64,000 nucleotides of DNA from Linnemannia schmuckeri (taxonomy: Eukaryota > Mortierellomycota > Mortierellomycetes > Mortierellales > Mortierellaceae), in contig JANATG010000002.1 in the NCBI GenBank assembly GCA_029449235.1, positions 1,488,001-1,552,000 on the forward strand, in the 5' to 3' direction. Positions 1 to 11,658 of this stretch are shown here, one piece after another; positions within the stretch are counted from its first letter, which is position 1, and each line of letters opens with the position of its first letter. Below the pieces are notes generated by a model. It worked only from the letters and a program-made list of their open reading frames with translations. It was not told the DNA's origin and did no database searches. A program made the translations under genes and the position numbers.

Positions 1-2421
1 AAGTGCAAGCAAAGGGTGAAAACCTACCATGCGGAAGAAGGCGGTCATGCACATAGCGCAGAGGAACAAGATAACACAGAAGAGGAGCCACTTGACAAAC
101 GTCCGTTGTAGACCAGCCATAAAGTACAGGCAGACTGAGAAGAGCAAAATCTGGACAATGACCAAGGGGATATCAACGCAGATCTGAGAGATAGCAAACG
201 CGGCAGGGCGGTACATCGCAAAACCTTTGTGTTTGTACAGGATGGGACGACCTTGCATGGCCATAGGCAGCTCAGCTTGGGAAATTAGGGCGTTGAAAAG
301 CAGGGAGAAAAACAATACACCTCCACGAGTGAAGGCACCGTTGGTGTCCATGGGCAGCAGGAAGAAGACACTTCCGACAATGATGGCCTTGATGACGTTC
401 GAGGCATAGCGAGAGAACACCGAGGTCATGTCACCCCTGGTGAGCTGGAACTGGCGGACGGTAAGAGCCTTGACTTGACCGACAAAGTTGATGGTATAGG
501 GGTTTTCGACGGAGACGTGCTTCTGTTTCTGTTGCTTGGTGGCGTCCTTGAACTCGGCAGCGGGGTTCTTGTCCTGAACTTCTTCCTGATAAGCAATACG
601 CTCGTGCTCAATGTTGGTGTAGAAGGACGAGGCCTTGAAGGCAACCTCAAACTCCTTGGGTGTGCGAGGGACACGACCCTCGAAACCGGGGCGGGCTCTG
701 CGCTCATGAGGATCGGTGATGGCGGTCAAGTAATCGGCAGTAGTCTGACGAGCAGGACACTCGAATCCGAGATCGATAAAGTACTGACGAGCTTCGTTGG
801 CAGGTCCAAAATAGATGCAGCGGCCCTCGTAGAGAAGGATGGTCTTGTCAAAGAGGTCGTAGATGTTCTCGGACTATCGATGCATTGATGGATAGATGGA
901 TGGGAGTGGTCAGCATTGTGTCCATTAAGAAATATTAGCAAGAGAAGAAATAGACGAAAAATGGATAAATAGAAGAGAGTAGCAATGAACTCACGGCCTG
1001 GTAGATGGTGACCACGGTGGCCTTGTGGAGGAGGTTCTGTTGTTGGATCAAAAAAAAACAAAGCAGAAAGGTGTCAGTGATTAGCTCAGTCGAGTTGCCA
1101 CCAATATTTAACAAACGTCTAAATATGGCTTACGGTTTGAACGCGGAGGGACTTGACATAGTCAAGAGCCGAGGAGGCATCGAGACCACGAGTGGCACCG
1201 TCCCACATGTTGACAGATGAGCGGGTGGCCATCTGCTCAGCAATCGACAGACGCTTGCGCTCACCACCAGAGATACCACGGATGAAGGCGTTACCAACAA
1301 CAGTCTCAACTTGCTTAGTGAGACCGTACATCTTGGTGAGGACATCAAGGAACTCGCTGACAAATTCCTTGCGGTGGTTCTGCAGACGCTTAGTGGGCGT
1401 CTTGGTCTTAAGAGCCATCTCGAGTGTCTGACGGACAGTCAAGGTCGGGTAATGGAAATCATCTAATGGATTTGAATAACATAAAAGCACATAAGCATTA
1501 GTGGCAATGGCCGGGTAATCGATTATCATTCACTACACCACTCATGCATCCAAATGACAGCTACATGATGCACCCAACGGTAAAAAAATAAACAAACAAA
1601 TCTTTACCTTCTTGGTTGTACAAGACTTCACCGCGATGATGTTGGGCAATCTGCTCAGGCGTAAAAGGGCCGTAAGAGACGTTACCAGTCACCTCCTTGT
1701 AGTTCTTGCGGTCATTGGCAAGGACACGAAGAAGGGTCGAGCATCCAGCACCAGGGCGACCGAGGACCAGAACCATCTCACCATCACGACAGAAACCGTT
1801 CATGGGGTGGATAATGGTGCGAGTGATGGTCTTGGGACGTGAAGGGGCACGAGAGAAGCACTGCTTGGCCCAGAACCAAGGATTGACCAGGTTAGAGATG
1901 CCAATGAAAGGATCGGCAAAGGTACTGCCAAACTGGGCACCGATGCCCTCACCTTGAACCTCGAGGTTCTCCCAGACAACACCGAGGTTGCGGCGCTTGA
2001 TTCCGGCAGCTTGAGCCTGGGGCATGACGTTCTGGAGATACTCGGTCAGATCGAAATCTCCTCCAAAGCCATCATCGGGGCCCTTCTGGCCAGTGGTGAC
2101 TCTATAGAGGGACGAACGCTTGGTAAGCTGACGCTCGAGCTTCTTGAAGTCCTTCTCGGCGGCGATGACGTTGACCTTGGAAGGTCCCTCACCCCAGCGA
2201 CCGCTGACGGCATCCTCATAGGTGCCGTGCTCAGAGCTGGTCTCCTCGGACCCGTCCTCATCGAGTTCCTGCTTTTCGTTGAGACCAGAGATGACAGTCT
2301 CCAGTTGTGGCTGTGAGTGTTGCTGTTGCTGTTGTTGTTGAATGTGATGGGATGGGTTTCGCAAGATACCAGGCCGATTAGGCGAGGCATCCCCCAAGGT
2401 TGTTTCGCTTGGGTTGGACAT
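1..2421 (-). CDS. PDR-type ABC transporter, 5' part (partial at left edge)
   Basis: Model: complement of <28..873, 995..1036, 1134..1462 and 1608..2421, all phases consistent; a donor GT directly after base 28 means the gene continues off the window. The 677 visible residues are the first half of a full-size pleiotropic drug resistance (ABCG/PDR) pump of the plasma membrane. In order: a Gln-rich, acidic N-terminus; the first nucleotide-binding domain with the PDR-type Walker A GRPGAGCSTLL (Cys where other ABC proteins have Lys), Q-loop YNQEDDFHYPTLTV, signature ISGGERKRLSIAE and Walker B MWDGATRGLDASSALD; then the start of the first membrane domain (FSLLFNALISQAELP, YRPAAFAISQICVDIP). The degenerate Walker A is normal for NBD1 in this family. 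Substrate cannot be told from sequence (azoles, lipids and weak acids are known for relatives). The start is the first Met of the open exon. I see no pleiotropic-drug-response element upstream. Confidence 0.93.
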
Positions 2422-5400
2422 GGAGTATTGCGAACGTGCCTAGAGAGAGAGTGGTCGAGAGTGTGTATGTATGTTCAAATTCAACGGTGAGATGGTGAGT
2501 GATATGTACTGTTGAGACAGGTCGGCGGAGATGATGTTGACGTAGGTTGATTAGAATAAGAATGGAAGAGGGGATAAGCTGAGGTTAGAGGTTGAAGGCT
2601 GGAGTTGAGGGAATTAAGTAGGGTGTGAGCTGTGGGGTATAGTGGTGATGTGGGTTGGATGGGTTGGATGCCGAGTGGAGTAAAAGTGAAGTGAAGTGAG
2701 AAACTGAGGATGGGAGCTGTACCATGTATTAAGAACGAGATTACAAGAAATAAAAAATGAAAAGAGAAGACAAGAGAGGGAATTCGATCGGCCTTTATAG
2801 ATGAGTGAGGTGAGGATCGGCAACATAAGTACCAGGTGGATGGGTAATGAATGAAACTTGGCCTGGGGATAGACAATGATAAACAAGTTCTGTGCAAACA
2901 AAACAGGAAGAGAAAGGCAAGCAGGGCGGGAAAGCGGGCGGGGCGGAGAGGCCGAAGAGTGAACGCCCAGAACAGGATTTTTATGATTTCAACTTCAAAT
3001 GCCTTACATCCACTAGGACAGAATAAGAACGAAGGAAAACAGCAACACACAAACACATCATACACGCCTTTGCAAGTGAACACAGATAGACAAACAGCAC
3101 GACTGGTCAGTGAATCAATCATCGGCCCATGGTCTCATCTCTGCGCGTTATCTGTGCTGCTGCTGCTTTGACCGCTGATTGTTTCTGAAGGGGGAAGGCT
3201 GACCATTACTTCTTTCTAACTCGCAATAACATCCAACTTGGACAGCCAAGTTTTGAACACTATCTGGCCATAGCCAACAAGCAATATCCCGAGGAACTGA
3301 ACAAGAAAGCGAGAAAGAGGTGGAACGAATAGAGTGTGCGACATCTCTATGTTAGCGTTGGTCGTTTTAGACTACAGTCAAGTATACTCAGTCGGGGAAT
3401 CCATAATCCATACTCATTCCACGGTACCTAGAATAAGAAAAATATATCCTCTAAAGTTCGGGTTCTTTTATTCCGATTTACCATTGACGATGACAAACCC
3501 CCTCTTATGCCCTGTTATGGCCCCCCCTTTTTTTTGTATTGCTCCCGCTCTTCACTGGCTGTCTCTTCTCTCTCTTTTCCTCACTCTCAAACATAAGCAG
3601 TCATCTTTATCAAACTCTATCGAAACATGCTTATATTGCTGAACATTGTGGAATAGAAGGCAAAAAAAAAGGTCCATAGGTAAATTTACCCTTCGCATGG
3701 TCAACATCACTCCAGTGGTGAGCTCAATTGATGGTTCAACATTCGTATTACCAATAATAAAGGATAAAGCCTCAACCGTGCTGTGTCCAAAGTAAAGAAA
3801 TGTCCTCTTTCTTCCATCTCTCCATTCGTCATTCACTTCCCTCCGTTCCTTTCTTTCTTTCCTCTTGCTCCTTGGCAGAAAGAGAATAATAGGAATCTTC
3901 ATCAGTAACAAAACCAGCGACAACAAACATCCACGATCTTGCAGTGATGCTGAGGATTCGCGTCATCTATGGCCGGTGCGAGACAGGACGAGAAGAGGTG
4001 GTTGGGGAAAGAAGGGCTGGGTGGCTCATCCTTGTCCCGGTAAAATATGATGTTCATGATGTCTCCTCTGCGTTTCATTTTTTTTTTTTCGTTTCCTTTT
4101 TTTTCTGCTTCTTTTCGTTTCGTTCCCCATTTGACAGAAACAGGTTACGAACGAGAGGGGTTACACCAGTGGCTGGCTATCGTATTTTTTTTTTTTGGTG
4201 TCATCCACATGTATCTCACTTCCCACATCATGCCACACTCATCATCCCACACCTATCGTAAGGCATTCACGCCAAACTTCGCTTCGTCATGATGGGCACA
4301 ATTCGACAATCTTTTGTGCTTGAAATAAAAAAAATAAAAAATACATCTTTTTCTTTGTTATGCTTGTTTCCCCTCTACACTTTTATCGCCTGTTTCCCTT
4401 TCTTCTTCTCTTCCCTCCCTTGTTTATTTTGCACCACTAGACCCCGCTGGCCAATCTTTTCCGTGGAATTGGGTTTCTCCAGAAGCCCAAAGTAACCATA
4501 ATATATGAGCTCATGTGTAACGAAGAGTCGAGATAGGTCAAGTCCCTCTTTGGTGTTGTTTTTGTTGTTTTGTCAACACACGCGCACGCACGATGGCTAA
4601 ACTCGACCCGGAGAACAAAGGCTCTCGGATCAGCATTGTATACGATCCCTACTCAATCGTCATTGAACTCAAATCGAATGAAGACAAGAGAAAATAATAA
4701 ACTGTTCAGCAACAACAAAGCACTCCTACAGGGAGAGACAATGGGGTGAGGGCGAAAAAAAAGAGGGATTAAAACAAGGTCAACGAGGGAATTCTGTGAA
4801 GAAACAAGAATTAGAAAGCTAACTCAGGGAGTCCCTTTGACCAACCCTTCCCCTTTTCGCTTTCCTTTTTTTTTCTACCTCATATTCACCCTAATCCAGT
4901 CTGCATGCTTTCTAAAGCTATACGTTCTGAGGACACAGCTGGGCTCGTAGGGGTCCTTTCAAGACAAAACACTCAGCAATCCTCTCTTTGCATTCCTCGT
5001 TTTATATTTGAACGTCGCACACCATTTGTTTGAGAGCTGCTCGCCATTGTTTTTTTTAATTTGTTTTTTCAATGGTTCAACGCCCACAGACCCTCGCACC
5101 ATTGCTGCTCCACTAAAAAAACAGCTTCACATAAAACCAACAGACATTTTGTTGAACACAAGTGTCAACAAAGTCATAGCATGCAAAATCATAGACATGT
5201 CTTGAAATATTGAGCTGGTGAATGCAGAGAACAATCAGGTTGCTAAGTGCCCACGTACTCACATTTTATCGCAGCAAGCACCGCTATTTGTTTCATTGGT
5301 GCAATAGTACTATGCATGTACATGCGTGGATTGACCAGGCAGGGTTGTGATGTGCATCAAGGACTAAAGTATTGCCGTGGAATAAAGATCGACCCTCGCC

Positions 5401-6479
5401 ACTCCTCTTCTTTTTTCTTCATGCGCATTAGCCCCTACACGCAGTTCTGTCCCGCAAAGAAAAGAAATGGAATGCGTAGAATAAGCCAGCAATAAGAACT
5501 GGGGGTTGATATCTGCTTCTGATTTATATGAGGGTGCATGCTTTGCCTTTTTGTTGGATGTGATTGTGATTGCTTCTGCAAAAACGATTAGCCATTCATT
5601 ACACCTCACTCCCAAGTAATACAGTTTTCCTACTTGAATAAAAAAAAAAAAAAAAAAACCTCTAATTGGATGGATAAACGCATGGCCCTTGATGAAAACT
5701 GGACCTTTTTTTAATAGAGCAGCACCTTTTTTCGCCTTTTGCCTTTTTACTCTGTTTCTCCCTTACTTTAGCATGCTTGCCTTTAGTCTACCCTTACCCT
5801 ATCTCCACCTCTATCTCTCTTTGGCGCAAAACCAGTTTTTGTGCACCTGAAATGTCATTGAACCTCCATTTAACTGACTTTGATTTCATTTCCATGCCAG
5901 AAAATCGGGTCTGCTAAGCTCCTTACAAACAGGTTTGGCGCAAATTCACCACTCTATTATTAGGGGTACGGTGGTGTTTGAGGCGTTGAGTGAACAACAG
6001 CAACCATCATCACCCAACCTACACCAAGTCGTGGCTGACGAAGTAAGTGCTTGATTTTCTTCTTCTTTGACGACATCTTTCTCGTTAATGACGTGTTTCT
6101 AAGTGTTTCTCCGTTCTATTGATATCAAGTTCAGGACTCTACAAAAACAAAGACCCTTAAAATCGATCTACAGTATCACAAGGAATACAATGTTTGTTTA
6201 GGAATGTACAAATCACAACGCTGTACACCTCCTGAGTGCTCTAGATAAAAACTTGAGTACAATCAACCCACCCCCTCAGGGCTATTATCGGTAATCAAAG
6301 AAAAGTGATGTTTGCCATGTTCACGAGCAAGGCTGCCATGACTATTTTTTGGTAAAGAAAAGGAAGAGAAAGAAAAAAGGGTGAAAAGAGAAAAGATAAA
6401 AGGGAAAAGAGATGTAGAAAACCGTAGATTAGACCATGGCAATTTCATTTGTGTGTGCGACTTACCCATAATTTGGAAT
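2422..6479. other. gene-free region upstream of the ABC transporter
   Basis: About 4 kb with no credible coding sequence. The first 700 bases are pyrimidine-rich on the minus strand and probably hold the ABC-transporter promoter and 5' leader. The rest is AT-rich with many T or A runs (for example 19 A near 5640). Open frames here are low-complexity and match no family I recognise. Confidence 0.6.
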
Positions 6480-8494
6480 ATGATGAAACACTTCCTAGCC
6501 GACCCTATCTTTGAACGGGCAGTCACCATTTTGGACAATACTTGCAGGAAACGTCTCCTTCGTCCCGCGGCTGAGTTCAGTGCAGAGATCCGTCGCATTG
6601 CCAGCGAGACCAAGAGACAATAAACAACGGACTCTACAAAGTATGCCGCGTTCAGGGCTCGATATCAGAAACAGCTTGCCAAGAGCCCACAAGACCTAGC
6701 CATCATGCTGTCGACAGTCGGTAAAGAAGCCGCCGACGCCCGCCATAGCACCCATCTAGTCCCTTTCCAGCCGTCGCAAAACCGTCGCCGTGGAGATCCG
6801 CCGCCGGGCCACCGTGATCATTAGCGACTACTGCGCCCACCGCCTGGGAACCCTTCGTGCGGACCTGGAGACCAGGCTGGTCAAGGCAGCAGTGAACTAT
6901 CGCCTGCAGGAATCTCGTCGAGCCAGGAAACCGCAGCAGCAACAGGATTCTGAAGCACTTAGTCGGCAACATCGCTCTGTCGTCTCTCATCTAAAGGAGA
7001 CACTGCCTCAGTCCAAAGAAACAAAGCCTCGCAACAAAGCAGCCTTCGACACAACTGCTGGCTTTCCATTGCAAGAGTGTTATCAAGCCCAACCACCTCC
7101 TGCACCAGGACCACTCATTTCGCACATTGGATCTCTTTGCTTATCACCAACACAAGCGGCTTCCATGCGCGCTGTCCCAAACATACCTGATGATAACACC
7201 GCGCCACGCACTCCGTATTCTGAGGGATCTCTTTTGAACTCTGAAACGAAGGATGTCTCTCAGACTTTCGGAGCTGTCGATCTCACCCAGAACAACCCTC
7301 TCACGATTCAAGGACGAGCGGGCGGGCACGCCTCCTCGACAAGGCCAAGCTCATGGGATTTTTGACTGCGATTCTGGCTGCGATCCTGGCAGCGCCTCTG
7401 GAACAGGACATTGTGGCTCGTCTCGATAACCAGCCAGTGGTAGACGAGCACCATCGACTAGTGAAGAACCATCGGGACGCTTTGCCGAGGAAGCGGTTCA
7501 GGAATACGTATGCTGGTATTTGAACGATGCTTTGGCAGGTAGTGGAAACTCAGCCAAGCGGAGTCGAGGTGGTGTGAGTAAAGGGACACAGCAATATCCT
7601 TGGGAATGAGTTTGCAGACCAGGTGGCAAAGGAGGTTGCACAGAGCGATACGGTACCCGTAGTGGTGGATCTGAAACAACAGACGGCCATTTGGAACTTG
7701 CATATTGTTACGGTGAGCTTGTGGAGATTGACCTTCGGCAGCTGCTCAAACAAAAAACGACAATTCGACCCCATCATGTCTAGACATCACAGAAGCGGAT
7801 CAAGGGAGCGATCCCAGGCATCGAAGACGCAAAGCGGCGCTCGACCCTGGTCCATATACACGACAAGCGAGCCGTCTTTACATTCTACAGCAACAGTAAG
7901 GACTCTCACCAACGCACACATTACGTCAAGAAGCTGCATGGCATGTTGCCCACTTTGAACTCTATGCAAGCGAGTAAACCGGACCTTTATTCGACCTGCC
8001 TTTGCCGACGATGCGAACTTGAGGGGGAGGACAATAAACATGTCTGCAACTATCCCCTTGCTGCCGAGACTACCACTGCGATCTGGAACGAGGCCATGAG
8101 CAGGATTGATGGGTGGGGTGTACAGGCGACAAACAGCTACAATGCCGCGAGGAAGCGTGAACACGTTCCCGCGGTTGCCAATGGACGCCAAGTACCGCCG
8201 CCAATTCCCATACATTGACGGTCGCCCTTGGATGCGCTGCGGCGATCGCATGGGAGCAGACACAAGGCATCTCTACCAAGAACAAGATCTTCAAGTACAC
8301 AGGCCTCCCGAGGTGACTGGAGTCAAGGAGACAGATTCATCACCCACGACAGTTTTTGCCCGTGTGACGCTTTGCTAGCCACACATAAGAATGGGCGCGG
8401 CCCAGGAGCTTCCAAGGAGCCGCACGCGGCCGATGAGCGGTTATTGGAAGGTTTATTGGGAAGGGGGAGGTTGTCATTGATGAAAAGGAAGTGA
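6480..8494 (+). mobile_element. degenerate non-LTR (LINE-type) retrotransposon remnant
   Basis: A 5'-truncated, mutated retroelement on the plus strand. The diagnostic part is an RNase H domain (about 7205-7640) followed by a Cys/His zinc-knuckle-like segment (about 7990-8060) and a tail peptide, the order seen at the 3' end of many fungal LINE ORF2 proteins. Several frameshifts and in-frame stops separate the pieces. The segment 6480-7200 also has long open stretches in shifting frames, with no domain I can name; it may be further ORF2 or ORF1 sequence. I find no reverse transcriptase motif, so the copy is truncated as well as decayed. No clear 3' poly(A) tail or target-site duplication was found. 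Confidence 0.75.
7205..8218 (+). pseudogene. broken RNase H domain and zinc-knuckle tail of LINE ORF2
   Basis: RNase H reads TPYSEGSL near 7210, then shifts frame near 7345 (GHASSTR before the shift, LMGFLTAILA after it), then RLDNQPVVDEHH near 7420, VKGHS near 7580 and GNEFADQVAKE near 7600. Of the four acidic catalytic positions, the first Asp is Glu (codon at 7222), the Glu of the second helix is lost at the frameshift, and the Asp of LDN and of FADQ remain. TGA codons at 7521 and 7575 interrupt the frame; the second stands where relatives have the Trp of WVKGHS. Another shift near 7710 leads into HDKRAVFTFYSNSKD, then CLCRRCELEGEDNKHVC, a C-x2-C...H-x-C arrangement. Not functional. Confidence 0.8.
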
Positions 8495-9532
8495 AGAACC
8501 CCCTTCATTCGCGTCTAGTTTATTTTGTCTTCCATTGACGTTGTGAGGAGCAGCGACAATTGTTGCGCAGAGCCAGGTTGTGGACCGGACTGCGACTGGT
8601 GGATGGCTCTTGAGAAAGTTTGGTATGTAGACCCTTTCACTATCAAATGCCTCCCTTGGGCTTTTTACCTGGAGAAATAAAATTGTGTACGAAAAAGAAA
8701 GAAAAGTATGAAACACCTTGCTGATCGGGGCCATAAAAATCATATGCGAACGACGCCACCAACATTTTTTCATTACTGCGCTCTAAATCTTCTTTATCTG
8801 ATGGTGACAAAGCAACACAGACGTGAATACGACTTCTAGAATGAACAACATTGTTCCTATGTAGGCTGTTGTTGTATGTAGTCGCACATAAAGGCCAATT
8901 CTGTGGTGTATGATCGGTGTAATGTACGTAATACTCTGTTCCCTTACTGCTAACGTACGTATCATCGCCACCATCTTAGTAGGCGCCGGGTTTTTTCTTC
9001 TGGATCCTAGCAAATCAGCTCCTTACCAAACGTCTTTTCTGTTGGAGTTCGTGCTACCAACTTGTCCTGTTTTTCTTTCGACTGCCTCACACTCTCACAT
9101 CCCAATTGCCAACGGTCTCTCCACACTCTTTTAGTAGCGCAAGTTTCTTTTTCGGTCCTACATCATTCTCGAGTCAGACGGATTTGTGGGCCAGGGTAAC
9201 CGCCATAAAAGACATCTGAACCACGTTTTTTGGGGCTGTGACAACATTATTTCTACAGAGCCCTGGAGACTCTTCCTTTCCCCTGTACCTTACTAGATGA
9301 CTGGGGTCCCTGACCAATCTTGTTTTTCAGATCCCTTGATGTTTGGGAACGACGAGAAGCCTGAGTTTGCTTTCTTTGTCATCGATGCCTGTTGAATGTT
9401 GAGCTAGCTTGAGCTAGCAAACATTCTATGGAGAAGCTTCCGGTTCCTTCCTGGGACCTGAATACGACTTTGTCTGTCTTTGACTAAAACTCGGGTTGCA
9501 CTCACAACCATCGGTGAAGAAGTACATTTTTT
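8495..9532 (+). other. spacer between LINE remnant and secreted-protein gene
   Basis: No coding feature supported. It contains a 10-bp tandem duplication TTGAGCTAGC x2 at 9399-9418, inside the presumed promoter of the downstream gene. Confidence 0.5.
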
Positions 9533-9540
9533 TATAAAAG
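9533..9540 (+). promoter_or_regulatory. TATA box of the secreted DPBB gene
   Basis: TATAAAAG lies 109 bases before the ATG at 9649, a good core-promoter position for a fungal gene with a short leader. A strong TATA box suits a regulated, highly expressed secreted protein. Confidence 0.6.
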
Positions 9541-9648
9541 GCAGGAAGTCCCCACAAAAAAAAGAAACCTTACCAGCAAAACAATCAACAACTTGCTTCT
9601 CCCATTCCACTCTTAACAGCTTTCTTCACACATTCAACCCTATCCATC

Positions 9649-10341
9649 ATGGTCAAAATTTCTTCCTTCATTCTTTTCACTGCCACTGTTGCCGCCTCCT
9701 GGGTTAGCGCCGCCCCCGTGGTCGCCCCCACTGACAACACTACCGTCGCGATCCCTTCACCCCCAGCCAACGAGACCATCCCTGTCGAGCTCATTGGCAG
9801 TGTTGAGGAGGACCTTCTCGTGACCCTCAACTCCAAGGACCCCTTCTCGGCCTCTATCACACACCGCGGCAAAGCCACCTGGGTAAGCTATCTAAAATGA
9901 TTTTTTCCACGAATGAGACACTTCTTTAGACCTGGCAAAACCTCGACTATTAAAGTTATCAGATCATTTGGGGGCAGCATGATCTAACATGTACTTTTAC
10001 GTCTTTTTTTTCTTCTTCTTTCACCTCTCCTTTATTTATCCGGGAAATAGTTCACCGACAGCTATGGCGCATGCAACTACAAATGGAACGGATACAAGGA
10101 GCCCATCGTTGCACTGAACTCCCACCAGATGGGCATTCAGTCCTGGGGCAACCCCGTTTGCAACCGCCGTGTCCGCATCGTTAACGCCGACCACCCCGAG
10201 CGATCCGTTGTTGCCCGCGTTGTCGACAAGTGCCCCGGCAACCTATGTGCCTGGGGCTCGCTCGATCTCTCTCCCTATGCCTTCAAGAAGCTTGACCACT
10301 TGGCCATCGGTGTCCTGAACATCACCTGGAACTACGTCTAA
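9649..10341 (+). CDS. small secreted double-psi beta-barrel (RlpA/barwin-like) protein
   Basis: Model: join 9649..9882, 10051..10341; 174 residues. Residues 1-21 form a signal peptide (MVKISSFILF, cleavage probably after SAA). After a short Thr/Pro-rich linker, the C-terminal 100 residues form a DPBB domain: GKATW, YGACNYKW, NPVCNRRVRI, VDKCPGNLCAWGSLDLSPYAF. The DKCPG...LDLSPYAF block is the family hallmark and its Asp is shared with expansins and barwin. Four cysteines could make two disulfides. Fungal relatives include expansin-like and papain-inhibitor-like secreted proteins acting in the wall or outside the cell; no enzymatic activity can be assigned. The single intron is 168 nt. A TATA box at 9533 and an ATG preceded by CATC support the start. 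Confidence 0.9.
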
Positions 10342-11365
10342 AAACGGGGATCATCCAACAACTCAGGTTTCCTTATCATTACAACAGCCTGGGCCTTTTT
10401 TGTTTCTGTTCATGCATAGGATGGAGACTAAAAAGACGAGAGAAGAGAGAGAGAGGGGAGATGCAAGTCTAGAGTCATGGCTGGTCCAGCTCATTTTTTG
10501 CGCTGCTACCATCTCATCTATTACATTGGGATTCCCTCTATACCCGCAGTTACCTATGTAGTTCATTCATTTTCATTAGCATTAAAAAAACTAAACAAAT
10601 ATCTATGTAAATCACCACCAATCCGTGTAAAATGCCTATGAAAGGGGAAAGAATGAAGATGATCCCCCTTTCAATGGCCCAGAACGGTCGATCTATACCA
10701 ACAAGCCGCATAGAAAAAAAACAAGCAAGACGAAATGGAAAAATAAAGGCTAGGGGGTAACATTGAAGACAAGACAAAGATGGAAGGAAAGAAAAAAAAA
10801 TAAAGGGGGAAAGTTGCGTGAATGTTGTTTTTTGTGTATACAATGAGCGGAGAAAACATTCAAAGTGTCCAGGAGGACAAAAACACAATGGAGCAGTACT
10901 TTTTAGGCGGATTTTGGTCGTGGCCCTTTGTTGGATGAGAAAGAGAAGCAGAGCGAACCCTTTTTGGGTCGAACTGAGAGGCACAGAATGGACTTAAATG
11001 GTGAATACAATACATGGGACGTGTACCCTTCCACTAGACTCATCTTTGTGTTTTTGTTTTGACACTCAGAGCGGAGCAGCGCCATCAATTGAGATGCAGA
11101 AGAAGAAAACAAAGACACACACAAAAACAATGAGGTGAATGACTCCTCTGTCGCAGAGCATGCAGGCGGACTGTGTGTGAGCGAAAAGGGAGAGCGAGAG
11201 AAAAAAAAAATGCCGCTCTCTTTACCTCAGACGGACAACGAACCACCACGAACAAACACATCCTTGTGGACTGGACTTATCCTTTACCAATCACACCCGA
11301 CCCATAAGCCCTTTGCGGACTTCCGTTGGTTGGTCGGGCTTGACAAGAGGAGGTGTTGTTGTTTT
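10342..11365. other. intergenic region before FTR1
   Basis: No coding feature supported. A/T-rich and partly low complexity. The end nearest FTR1 contains the two GATA-type sites listed separately. Confidence 0.5.
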
Positions 11366-11374
11366 TTATCAGAT
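11366..11374 (-). promoter_or_regulatory. iron-GATA consensus site, copy 1
   Basis: TTATCAGAT on the plus strand is ATCTGATAA on the minus strand, an exact match to ATCWGATAA, the site bound by fungal iron-responsive GATA repressors (SreA, Urbs1, Sre1, Fep1). It lies 285 bases upstream of the FTR1 ATG. Confidence 0.65.
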
Positions 11375-11395
11375 TGACCCGGGGTGCTCCACTCC

Positions 11396-11404
11396 ATCTG
11401 ATAA
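11396..11404 (+). promoter_or_regulatory. iron-GATA consensus site, copy 2
   Basis: ATCTGATAA, an exact ATCWGATAA match 21 bases beyond copy 1 and inverted relative to it, 254 bases upstream of the FTR1 ATG. Paired sites are typical of genes repressed by iron through SreA/Fep1-type GATA factors. Confidence 0.65.
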
Positions 11405-11658
11405 ACATTTAAGACAAACGCGACTCCCCTTCGTCGCTCTCCCTTTTTCTTCTTCTTCTTCATCCAGCCATTGCCTCTCTTTCTGCTCTTTGTTTTTCTC
11501 CATCTCTCGCTCCTGTGGCTCATACCCGCTCCTTCCCTATCCATTTGCCACAACAACGTTACCGCTGTATTAATTTTCCCCCTTCGAGTTAAAAAAACCT
11601 CATTCCATTTTTCTTCTCATTCACTCCAAAACCTCATTTCTCATCCATTAACGTCGCA

